This document shows, piece after piece, positions 1 through 4,396 of a stretch of DNA of 5,583 nucleotides. Position numbers and translations under genes: made by a program. How positions within the stretch are numbered: the first letter of the stretch is position 1; the number at the start of each line of letters is the position of its first letter. The notes below the pieces were generated by a model that saw only the letters and a list, made by a program, of their open reading frames with translations, ran no database searches and was not told where the DNA came from. The stretch spans positions 1-5,583 of the forward strand of contig DAOUWT010000190.1 in assembly GCA_030666985.1 (NCBI GenBank), written 5' to 3'. The stretch is from Chloroflexota bacterium (GTDB lineage Bacteria; Chloroflexota; Anaerolineae; Anaerolineales; UBA11858).

Positions 1-46
1 CAGGATATTTTTCTTTTAATTTTGCGAGGATTTCAGCATTGGTCAC
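1..46 (-). CDS. nuoC: NADH-quinone oxidoreductase subunit C, N-terminal fragment (cut by window edge)
   Basis: Only the first 15 codons are present, read on the minus strand from a GTG at 46 and running off the left edge. The translation begins M-TNAEILAKLKEKYP, which fits the usual helical, lysine/glutamate-rich start of NuoC. A GAGGAAA Shine-Dalgarno (54-60) lies 7 nt upstream of the GTG and supports this start over the ATG at 39, which is in another frame. The gap to the nuoB stop is 19 bp, as expected for nuoA-nuoB-nuoC co-transcription. NuoC is a peripheral-arm subunit of complex I next to NuoB and NuoD. The call rests mainly on gene order; the visible peptide alone is too short to prove it. 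Confidence 0.72.
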   Translation of the reverse strand, partial: MTNAEILAKLKEKYP

Positions 47-65
47 TTTGGAATTTCCTCCCTTG

Positions 66-581
66 CTAAGCTGGCTCTTCTTTCTGATACCAGGATACCG
101 TTTTTATGGATTGTTTCATAATATCTTCGTGTAATTTCATGAAACCTTGCATAAGGGCCTCCGGGCGGGGCGGGCAGCCAGGCACATAAACGTCCACGGG
201 GAGGATCTCGTCAATCCCTTGCAAAACAGCATAACCGGGGAAGGGCCCGCCGGAGGTAGCGCAGGTTCCCATGGCGAGCACGTATTTAGGCTCCGGCATC
301 TGGTCGTAGATGCGCAATACCTGGGGGGCCATCTTGTGCACGACGGTGCCGGCCACGATCATCAAGTCGGCCTGACGCGGGGAGGCCCGCATGACCTCCA
401 TCCCGAAACGGGAAAAGTCGTAGCGGGCAGACGCGGCTCCAATCATCTCAATAGCGCAACAGGCCAAGCCGAACATCACGGGCCATACAGAACCTTTCCT
501 ACCCCAGTTATAAACAGCGTCAACTGTGGTAAGAAAGATGTTGTTTTTAAGCTGTTCCTCGATCAATACTTCTTCAGACAT
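66..581 (-). CDS. nuoB: NADH-quinone oxidoreductase subunit B
   Basis: A 171-aa protein, close to usual NuoB length for bacteria with a short N-terminus. NuoB sits in the peripheral arm of complex I at the cytoplasmic face of the membrane. It carries the terminal [4Fe-4S] cluster N2, which passes electrons to quinone. The cluster ligands are visible: the tandem cysteines C41-C42 in GLACCAIEM, C107 in MGTCATSGGPF, and C136 in VPGCPPRPEAL. The helix-strand block SRFGMEVMRASPRQADLMIV (56-76) is also typical. The loop after C107 reads ATSGG where many homologues have ANSGG or ANCGG, a conservative difference. The ATG at 581 is preceded by GAGG (587-590) with 5-nt spacing. It lies second in the operon, 63 bp after nuoA and 19 bp before nuoC. 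Confidence 0.97.
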   Translation of the reverse strand: MSEEVLIEEQLKNNIFLTTVDAVYNWGRKGSVWPVMFGLACCAIEMIGAASARYDFSRFGMEVMRASPRQADLMIVAGTVVHKMAPQVLRIYDQMPEPKYVLAMGTCATSGGPFPGYAVLQGIDEILPVDVYVPGCPPRPEALMQGFMKLHEDIMKQSIKTVSWYQKEEPA

Positions 582-605
582 AGATGCCTCAATTCAAGAT
601 AACAT

Positions 606-640
606 GATGCAGGATGCAGGATACTCGATGCAGGATGCAG
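606..640. repeat. Heptamer tandem repeat (GATGCAG x5) in nuoA-nuoB spacer
   Basis: Five consecutive 7-base units occur: GATGCAG, GATGCAG, GATACTC, GATGCAG, GATGCAG. The third is a diverged copy. The array starts 4 nt after the nuoA stop (minus strand) and ends about 15 nt before the nuoB Shine-Dalgarno, so it fills most of the 63-bp operon spacer without touching either gene. It would be transcribed as CUGCAUC repeats between nuoA and nuoB. It has the form of heptameric short tandem repeats known as STRR in cyanobacteria; any function is unknown. Confidence 0.85.
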
Positions 641-644
641 CTTG

Positions 645-1001
645 CTAGACCCACTCCAGAGCGCCTTTACGCCAGGCATAAACCAATCCGCCGAGCAAAA
701 TGACCAAGAAGATGAACATTTCCACCAGGGCGAAGATACCAAGCTTATCGTAAGCCACGGCCCATGGATAAAGGAAAATGGTCTCAACATCAAAGACAAC
801 AAAAACAAGGGCGTAGATATAGTACTGCACTCTGAATTGCACCCATGTTTCACCAATGGTTTCAAGACCACATTCATAGATAGTCGATTTTACCGCATTG
901 GGCTTTTTAGGCCGAATGAAGTAAGCAAGAGCTAATGAAATAATGGGAAAAGCAATAGCTACAACAACAAAAATTCCGATGAAAGTGTAGTTTGACAGCA
1001 C
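645..1001 (-). CDS. nuoA: NADH-quinone oxidoreductase subunit A
   Basis: A 118-aa NuoA (ND3 homologue), a small membrane-arm subunit at the quinone-site junction of complex I. Three transmembrane helices are visible, roughly residues 8-28, 62-82 and 88-110. Between helices 1 and 2 lies the conserved loop YECGLETIGETWVQFRVQYY; its cysteine (C44) matches the loop cysteine of mitochondrial ND3. Helix 2 carries the conserved acidic pair in VFDVETIFLYPWA (D71, E73). The GTG at 1001 is chosen because AGAGAGGA (1009-1016) lies 7 nt upstream. A TTG at 1007 in the same frame would lie only 1 nt from that ribosome site. It is the first gene of the operon, followed by nuoB after a repeat-filled spacer. 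Confidence 0.95.
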   Translation of the reverse strand: MLSNYTFIGIFVVVAIAFPIISLALAYFIRPKKPNAVKSTIYECGLETIGETWVQFRVQYYIYALVFVVFDVETIFLYPWAVAYDKLGIFALVEMFIFLVILLGGLVYAWRKGALEWV

Positions 1002-1042
1002 TGTCAAATCCTCTCTTTTACTTTATTAAATGACGATACGCA

Positions 1043-1071
1043 ATAATATCAATTTCCAATCTCAAAGCCAA
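1043..1071 (-). promoter_or_regulatory. Probable sigma-70-type promoter of the nuo operon
   Basis: On the minus strand a TTGGCT box (1066-1071) is separated by exactly 17 bp from TATTAT (1043-1048), a 5/6 match to the -10 consensus. Transcription would begin near 1036, giving a leader of about 35 nt that contains the nuoA Shine-Dalgarno. The -35 box is only a 4/6 match and the region is A+T-rich, so chance matches are possible. Position, spacing and strand are all right for nuoA. Confidence 0.45.
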
Positions 1072-1092
1072 ATCATACCCACTTTTAAATAC

Positions 1093-1130
1093 AACAAGCT
1101 GTATTATCTAATCTTTAATACCAGCTTGTT
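1093..1130 (-). terminator. Hairpin between NYN gene and nuoA, possible weak terminator
   Basis: The arms AACAAGCTG (1093-1101) and CAGCTTGTT (1122-1130) are perfect complements. The stem continues with TATTA/TAATA (1102-1106 and 1116-1120) past a single bulged C at 1121, leaving a 9-nt loop. It lies about 117 nt beyond the stop of the minus-strand NYN gene and just upstream of the nuo promoter, where a terminator would separate the two units. On the minus strand the stem is followed by GTATTTAAAAG, not a real U-tract, so termination is uncertain. It may be only a structural element. Confidence 0.35.
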
Positions 1131-1246
1131 ATAGGTTAAGTTAAGTGTCGGCCAGAACACCCGTGCAGTATATCACAAGCGAATTAAGACACACAATATG
1201 ACAATGTGCACTTTTTATGCTTCACAATCCCGTTCATGAAATCAGA

Positions 1247-1717
1247 CTAATCTTCCGTAAATTGTTTCAACCAATACTCAACTTCTTCTTGATTTACCTC
1301 AGCGCTCACTTTCTTTCCCGCAACAGGGTCAGGGCCAGACGAGGGTGTGGCCAGTTGTTTAGCAAAGACCTGGGATGAGATAACGCCGGCGTGACAGGCC
1401 CGCGCCCCGGCTTGGACTTCCCTGTCGGAGCTGACCACCGTCCAATTCCTGGCTCCCCCGCCCAGTGCCCGGAGCCGCGCCGCAATAGCCGCATCCGCTG
1501 TGCGCGTCTCACGCACAAAAAAAGCCGTCACCTTTCCATGAGTCTGGCGACGAGCCTGTCCGGGAGGGGCCTTGTCAAAAAAGACTTCGATGCTCTTTCC
1601 ACTTCGACGCGCAAAAGCTTGCAACTGTTGAATAAGCTGCTTTTCATCGTCAATATTCTGCAGGTCTATCCCGGCGACTTTAGGTATAAGATTATGTCCA
1701 TCTATGATATAAGGCAT
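1247..1717 (-). CDS. YacP-like NYN-domain endoribonuclease
   Basis: A 156-aa protein of the NYN (PIN-like) fold, YacP/DUF901 type. The acidic residues expected of a metal-dependent nuclease are visible in order: D6 in YIIDGHNLI with the nearby N9, D48 in VFFDKAP, D75 in TADAAIAARL, and D98 in VVSSDREVQAGA. The spacing and the SSDREV-x-GARACHAGVISSQVF block are characteristic of this family. In Bacillus the homologue (YacP/Rae1) cuts mRNA on the ribosome; whether this protein does so is not known. The C-terminus (about 125-156) is a polar linker plus a short helix, EEVEYWLKQF. The ATG at 1717 is preferred over an in-frame GTG at 1726 because the -10 box ends at 1728, so a transcript would not include the GTG. 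It stands alone, divergent from the lamin-tail gene. Confidence 0.88.
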   Translation of the reverse strand: MPYIIDGHNLIPKVAGIDLQNIDDEKQLIQQLQAFARRSGKSIEVFFDKAPPGQARRQTHGKVTAFFVRETRTADAAIAARLRALGGGARNWTVVSSDREVQAGARACHAGVISSQVFAKQLATPSSGPDPVAGKKVSAEVNQEEVEYWLKQFTED

Positions 1718-1727
1718 AACGACCACG

Positions 1728-1755
1728 ATTATAGTCCAGGAAATAGCTGCGTCAA
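1728..1755 (-). promoter_or_regulatory. Strong sigma-70-type promoter of the NYN gene, near-leaderless
   Basis: On the minus strand, TTGACG (1750-1755, 5/6 consensus) is followed after 16 bp by a perfect TATAAT (1728-1733). Only 10 nt separate the -10 box from the ATG at 1717, so transcription should start about 2-4 nt before the start codon. No Shine-Dalgarno is visible before that ATG, which agrees with leaderless translation. Confidence 0.72.
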
Positions 1756-1831
1756 TACGAAATTTGTGCTAAGATGGGGTAAGATATGCACTAAGTGAGA
1801 TTGAACGTGAAACGTAAAATAGGATATTACA

Positions 1832-2362
1832 ATGAAACGGTGGAAACGACTTTTCTTTTATTTACTGCTCAATGTTTTGGTTTCGACAATTACAATCTTG
1901 GGCGTTTTGTTCGTATGGGAGAACACGCACCTCAAGGATGTCTTAACCCTCCCCGGGGAAACAGCATCTCAACCAGGTGCAGCCGGAGAAGAAGCAACGA
2001 CAAGCCAAGGTACTCAGGAGACAGATGAAATAATAAAAATCATCGAAGTAATAGGAGTAGAAAACCTACCCACCGAGCATTTACGCATCAAGCATGTGGG
2101 AGGAGACCTTGGCCAAACACTCTCGCTCCTCCATTGGCGCTTGCGCGATGAGAACGGGCGCGAGCTTGATATTTCGGCACACTCCAACCTCCAAAGCCTG
2201 GAACTCCACAGTAACGGCGCCATAGACATTTACACCAAGCCGGAGCTTTCCACACCCATCGAACTATACCTGGGACTAGAGGAACCGCTCTGGGTACACG
2301 GTGAAACGGTGACTTTGTTGGATGATGAGGGAAATGTGCAGGATATTTTTCTTATTCCGTGA
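1832..2362 (+). CDS. Membrane-anchored lamin-tail domain protein
   Basis: A 176-aa protein with a basic N-terminus (MKRWKR) followed by one hydrophobic helix (about 7-29), so it is likely an anchor with the bulk outside. Next comes a low-complexity Pro/Gly/Glu/Thr linker (about 41-66). The C-terminal domain (about 67-176) is beta-rich and reads like a lamin-tail domain: an opening strand IIKIIEVIGVENL, the phrase LLHWRLRDENGREL (99-112) with the core W102, a middle LELHSNGAIDIYT, and the closing PLWVHGETVTLLDDEGNVQD (152-171). Lamin-tail domains in bacteria occur on extracellular and surface proteins; a specific role cannot be given. The ATG at 1832 has AGGA (1821-1824) 7 nt upstream. No convincing promoter was found. 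It is divergent from the NYN gene and its stop abuts a repeat tract. The fold call is from pattern memory and is moderately sure. Confidence 0.75.
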   Translation: MKRWKRLFFYLLLNVLVSTITILGVLFVWENTHLKDVLTLPGETASQPGAAGEEATTSQGTQETDEIIKIIEVIGVENLPTEHLRIKHVGGDLGQTLSLLHWRLRDENGRELDISAHSNLQSLELHSNGAIDIYTKPELSTPIELYLGLEEPLWVHGETVTLLDDEGNVQDIFLIP

Positions 2363-2367
2363 TGGTG

Positions 2368-2409
2368 GGGGATTGGATATTGGATATTAGATATTGGATA
2401 TTGGAGATT
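2368..2409. repeat. Heptamer tandem repeat (GGATATT type)
   Basis: Six 7-base units in a row: GGGGATT, GGATATT, GGATATT, AGATATT, GGATATT, GGAGATT. They begin 5 bp after the lamin-tail stop. The tract happens to stay open in the frame of the downstream small gene and would translate as an Ile/Leu/Asp/Trp-rich peptide, which is not a real protein segment. Confidence 0.85.
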
Positions 2410-2417
2410 AGCAGATC

Positions 2418-2447
2418 GGGAACTTGGGAGACTGGGGGCTGGGGGAG
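2418..2447 (+). repeat. G-rich octamer/heptamer tract with four G-runs
   Basis: Units of 8, 8, 7 and 7 bases, each starting with G-runs: GGGAACTT, GGGAGACT, GGGGGCT, GGGGGAG. The plus strand holds four runs of three or more G separated by loops of 5, 5 and 2 bases, which satisfies the usual G-quadruplex pattern. It lies about 45 bp upstream of the -35 box of the two-gene operon. A purine-rich stretch continues to about 2480. Confidence 0.6.
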
Positions 2448-2490
2448 AGGAAAACGAGAGGGGGAAGGTGAAGCAAAAGGCCAGGAAAAC

Positions 2491-2519
2491 TTGTCAGGCA
2501 AAGCCCAGGATGCTATACT
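2491..2519 (+). promoter_or_regulatory. Strong extended -10 promoter of the TumE-like operon
   Basis: TTGTCA (2491-2496, 5/6 consensus) and TATACT (2514-2519, 5/6) are spaced by exactly 17 bp. A TG at 2511-2512 makes an extended -10 (TGCTATACT). Transcription should start near 2526, leaving a leader of about 34 nt before the ATG at 2560. A small inverted repeat, AGATA-C-TATCT (2530-2540), falls just after the expected start and could be an operator for autoregulation, although its 5-bp arms are short. Confidence 0.75.
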
Positions 2520-2559
2520 AACGATAGAGAGATACTATCTGGATAACAAAAGGACAACA

Positions 2560-2865
2560 ATGACTACAGCAAACGCACACCCCATTGAACGTCTATTCAA
2601 CGCAAACCTCCAAACCCCTTTCATTGAACAAACATTGGAAAAATTAATCCGAGATCAAATTGCCCAGGAGGAATCAGAACTCCAGCGTTTGCAACCTCGC
2701 CTTGCTGAATATGAAAGCCATTATGACATGTCCTCGATTGCTTTTTTCACTCTTTATCAAAATGGAGAGATGGGGGATGAAATGGATTATTTCGAATGGA
2801 ACGTACTCTATAAAATGCACTTAGAAAGCCAAAAACGTATAGCAGTTCTTCGAGGTAAATCTTGA
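2560..2865 (+). CDS. Small acidic helical protein, probable antitoxin partner of TumE-like protein
   Basis: A 101-aa protein. The ATG at 2560 is chosen because AGGA (2551-2554) lies 5 nt upstream and a strong promoter ends at 2519. The frame stays open back to 2359, but that part is repeat DNA and the promoter. The sequence looks all-helical: a charged probable coiled coil, about 21-52 (IEQTLEKLIRDQIAQEESEL and on), then SHYDMSSIAFFTLYQNGEMGDEMDYFEWNVLYKMH (53-87). The pattern 'YxMS..FF..Y..GE.GD..D.FEW..LY' is one I associate with small genes directly upstream of TumE/DUF6516 genes. No helix-turn-helix is evident. The stop codon overlaps the next start (TTGA), which indicates translational coupling. 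An antitoxin role is inferred from position and size, not from a proven family function. Confidence 0.72.
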   Translation: MTTANAHPIERLFNANLQTPFIEQTLEKLIRDQIAQEESELQRLQPRLAEYESHYDMSSIAFFTLYQNGEMGDEMDYFEWNVLYKMHLESQKRIAVLRGKS

Positions 2866-3260
2866 TAACACCGCCAGAATATCTAAAACACTGCCGAATG
2901 GTTTTAATTACCCATCCTATTATTCAACAATATCGCATACTTGAAGCACATGCAGACGAACGAAAAGGATATATTCGCATACGCGCCACTCTCACCAACG
3001 GGGATTTCCTAGAGATGGCTGAGTACTTCATTCTAGAAGATACAAAAATAGCTACCAAAGACTACCGATTTCAATGGATGAACAACGACAAAACCATTCT
3101 CAGACACAGGTGGGATAATGCTCCACATTTTCCAAAATTACTCGGTTTTCCTCATCACACCCACAAGCAAGCCGACAGTAATGTGATGCCCCATTCTCCG
3201 ATGAATTTCGAGAAAGTGCTCACCAAAATCAATGCCTTACTTCACCAAGCAGAGGTCTAA
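2862..3260 (+). CDS. TumE/DUF6516-family protein, putative toxin
   Basis: A 132-aa protein starting at a TTG at 2862, with a strong GAGGT ribosome site (2852-2856) 5 nt upstream. The start overlaps the previous stop by 4 nt. The family is recognised by an N-terminal strand-rich part (YRILEAHADERKGYIRIRAT, 24-43, then L-x-NGDFLEMAEYF, 44-56), and by the signature KDYRFQWMNND..ILRHRWDNAPH-FP (66-91) and FPHHTH (96-101). The invariant-looking R83, D85, N86, H89 and H98-H99-x-H101 suggest a histidine/aspartate active site. TumE-type proteins (DUF6516) are annotated as toxins of toxin-antitoxin systems; the exact target of this one is not known. The C-terminus ends with a helix, MNFEKVLTKINALLHQ. 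A later ATG (codon 13) would cut into the domain and break the coupling, so TTG is preferred. Confidence 0.8.
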   Translation: MITPPEYLKHCRMVLITHPIIQQYRILEAHADERKGYIRIRATLTNGDFLEMAEYFILEDTKIATKDYRFQWMNNDKTILRHRWDNAPHFPKLLGFPHHTHKQADSNVMPHSPMNFEKVLTKINALLHQAEV

Positions 3261-3280
3261 TATAAGGTGCAATAAAGATA

Positions 3281-3378
3281 TCATCTCACTATTGGGGGGT
3301 GGGGCTGAGACCGGGTCTTCGACCTTGGAAGTTTTTGTAGTGCAAACTTCGGAAGTCTTGCCCCCCGTTTTGAGATGA
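3281..3378. repeat. Nested inverted-repeat element downstream of the TumE-like gene
   Basis: The outer arms TCATCTCA (3281-3288) and TGAGATGA (3371-3378) are perfect complements. Inside them GGGGGG (3294-3299) faces CCCCCC (3361-3366). At the core GAAGTTT (3328-3334) pairs with AAACTTC (3344-3350) around a 9-nt loop, inside a longer imperfect stem (3321-3334 with 3344-3357, 11 of 14 positions paired). A side hairpin GGTC-TTC-GACC lies at 3314-3324. The whole reads as one long cruciform-like structure with no coding potential. It begins 20 bp after the TumE-like stop, so it may shield or end that mRNA, or it may be a dispersed repeat. Confidence 0.7.
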
Positions 3379-3444
3379 CACCGATAAAGTAATATCCACA
3401 AGCCACTTTCCTTATGACTGTCAAGTTTCACAATAAAACCTCAA

Positions 3445-3476
3445 GAACCGCGTTGCTTCGCGAAGCAACGCGGTTC
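3445..3476. repeat. Perfect 32-bp palindrome
   Basis: The 16-base arm from 3445 (GAACCGCGTTGCTTCG) is followed immediately by its exact reverse complement to 3476, with no spacer. Weaker pairing continues outward past one mismatch (3441-3444 with 3477-3480), and AAACC (3436-3440) can pair with GGTTT (3479-3483). It lies between the plus-strand TumE-like operon and the minus-strand terminator. It could act as a hairpin in either direction, but no U-tract follows on the plus strand. Confidence 0.9.
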
Positions 3477-3486
3477 CTGGTTTAAC

Positions 3487-3520
3487 AAAAAAAGCCCGCC
3501 TGGAATATTCCAAGCGAGCT
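3487..3520 (-). terminator. Intrinsic terminator of the Zn-ribbon/OB-fold gene
   Basis: On the minus strand a 13-bp stem (3508-3520 with 3493-3505) encloses a 2-nt loop. It contains three G-T wobbles and the inner palindrome GGAATATTCC. A run of seven T follows (complement of 3487-3493). The stem starts about 22 nt after the stop codon at 3543. This is a textbook rho-independent terminator shape. Confidence 0.9.
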
Positions 3521-3542
3521 TGTGCTATTAACTCAAAACCTG

Positions 3543-3953
3543 CTACGCGGCAGCCGCAGCCATAGAGGGGCGAAACTTATACCCATACACCAACAGACCG
3601 CGCTCATCGCCATCGGTGCGTAAACGGCGGGTGACCATCTCGACCGGCATACCGATTTCCGCTTCTTGCTCTCCCAAGTCTGTCAATTGAGCCGTGACAA
3701 CGGGGCCTTCGTCCAATTTCACCAGGGCCACCGAATAGGGAACAGAACTTTGGTATCCTTCTGGGGCGTTGTAAACGGTAGTATGCGAATACACCTCTCC
3801 CAGCCCGCTGAAGGCATATTCAGTTTTGGCTTCGCCGCCACACTCCGGGCAAACGTCCCGGGGGGGGAATATCTTTGCATCACAATGAGGACAAACCTCA
3901 CCAGTCAGGGCATATCTCTGCTTCTTCAATCGCCAATGGCGTGGAATTCCCAT
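3543..3953 (-). CDS. Zn-ribbon / OB-fold protein (DUF35 family), acyl-CoA enzyme partner
   Basis: A 136-aa protein of the DUF35 type. The N-terminal helix (IPRHWRLKKQRYALTG) leads into a rubredoxin-like zinc ribbon with C21-x2-C24 and C35-x2-C38 (CPHC, CPEC). After it comes an OB-fold domain, about residues 46-128: YAFSGLGEVYSHTTVY, then YSVALVKLDEGPVVTAQLTD, then GMPVEMVTRRLR. The C-terminus ends in an alanine run. DUF35 proteins accompany thiolases and HMG-CoA synthases; in archaea they scaffold the thiolase/HMG-CoA synthase complex and bridge their CoA sites. The nearby HMG-CoA synthase on the same strand fits this. The ATG at 3953 follows AAGGAG (3964-3969), a somewhat long 10-nt spacing. 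No clear promoter was seen upstream; an intrinsic terminator follows. Confidence 0.9.
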   Translation of the reverse strand: MGIPRHWRLKKQRYALTGEVCPHCDAKIFPPRDVCPECGGEAKTEYAFSGLGEVYSHTTVYNAPEGYQSSVPYSVALVKLDEGPVVTAQLTDLGEQEAEIGMPVEMVTRRLRTDGDERGLLVYGYKFRPSMAAAAA

Positions 3954-4080
3954 AAGTACCTATCTCCTTGATAAAGAGTGTGTGTCCTATTTCAGTGGAA
4001 TAGAGTGTATGCGATTAGCACTCTCAGAAACTATCAGGGTTGGTGGGCTTGGGATTAGTGACCAGGAAACTAAGAATCAG

Positions 4081-4109
4081 GTAACAGGTAAACAGGTAAC
4101 AATGTAACG
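4081..4109. repeat. Short tandem repeat (GTAACAG type)
   Basis: Units GTAACAG, GTAAACAG, GTAACAA and TGTAACG follow each other, three of 7 bases and one of 8. A related fragment, AGCAGGTAACG, reappears near 4153-4163. This is a degenerate array, fewer copies than the other tracts. Confidence 0.6.
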
Positions 4110-4198
4110 AGGAGCCACCCCCAGAATTGGGGGCCGGGGGGCGAAATCAGGAAGCAGGTAACGTGGCAGTCAATGTCGTTAAGTTAAGCAACCAAGTA

Positions 4199-4325
4199 TG
4201 TCATTTCGACGAGGTTTCGGCATGATTGTCGCCGAATAACGAGGAGAAATCTTGAATTCAATTTGCCATTCACTCACGATGGAAAGATTTCTCACACTTC
4301 GGCACGAAGCGCGTTAAAAATGACA
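4199..4325. mobile_element. 127-bp inverted-repeat element, MITE-like
   Basis: Termini are exact inverted repeats: TGTCATTT (4199-4206) and AAATGACA (4318-4325). Inside, GAGAAATCTT (4244-4253) and AAGATTTCTC (4284-4293) form a second perfect 10-bp pair around a 30-nt loop. CTTCG-type motifs lie between the inner and outer arms on the right side. There is no coding capacity. The TGTCATTTCGACGA... / ...GAGAAATCT layout recalls a common dispersed palindromic element in environmental bacterial genomes. That is from memory and was not checked. No clear target-site duplication flanks it. Confidence 0.6.
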
Positions 4326-4331
4326 ATACAA

Positions 4332-4384
4332 ACTCCGCCACTCGCAAACTCGCCTACTTGCACACTTGCCATTTGCCACTTTCC
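4332..4384. repeat. Octamer tandem repeat (ACTYGCNN type) next to the HMG-CoA synthase stop
   Basis: Five 8-base units, ACTCCGCC, ACTCGCAA, ACTCGCCT, ACTTGCAC and ACTTGCCA, are followed by decaying copies (TTTGCC, ACTTTCC). The tract ends 12 bp from the stop of the minus-strand HMG-CoA synthase gene, so it lies in its 3' untranslated region. Confidence 0.75.
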
Positions 4385-4396
4385 CCTTCCCCCTCC

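Larger units (their letters stand above)
3954..4396. other. 443-bp repeat-filled spacer between HMG-CoA synthase and DUF35 genes
   Basis: No credible gene is seen on either strand. From the left, it holds the DUF35 ribosome site (3964-3969), a short heptamer tract (4081-4109), a hairpin CCCCCA-GAAT-TGGGGG (4118-4133) followed by more G-runs, an 11-mer GTTAAGTTAAG (4178-4188) that also occurs at 1135-1145, the 127-bp inverted-repeat element (4199-4325) and an octamer tract (4332-4384). The two flanking genes usually act together, so the spacer looks like accumulated repeat DNA. Confidence 0.7.

Noticed and set aside
147..602. A 151-codon open frame on the plus strand opposite nuoB
   Set aside because: It is the antisense shadow of nuoB, whose cluster-ligand motifs are intact on the minus strand; its translation matches no family I recognise.
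563..935. Open frames overlapping nuoA on both strands
   Set aside because: Both are shadows of nuoA, which has conserved motifs and a good ribosome site.
1146..1246. Possible small RNA or tRNA between the NYN gene and the nuo promoter
   Set aside because: No cloverleaf, promoter or terminator could be seen in this 101-bp stretch.
1391..1798. A 135-codon plus-strand frame across the NYN gene
   Set aside because: It is antisense to a well-supported nuclease gene and runs through that gene's promoter.
1795..2028. A 77-codon plus-strand frame overlapping the lamin-tail gene start
   Set aside because: It is out of frame with a protein that shows a membrane helix and domain pattern, and no ribosome site supports it.
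2339..2353. A 15-base exact match to positions 1-15 (CAGGATATTTTTCTT)
   Set aside because: Both copies lie in coding sequence, in different reading contexts (nuoC antisense, lamin-tail gene end), with no matching flanks; probably chance in A+T-rich sequence.
3237..3431. A 64-codon minus-strand frame across the hairpin element
   Set aside because: It is formed by the inverted repeats themselves, with no recognisable protein features.
4015..4023. TTAGCACTC, a perfect half of the CIRCE (HrcA) operator
   Set aside because: The second half, GAGTGCTAA after 9 bases, is missing (ATCAGGGTT instead), and no heat-shock gene follows.
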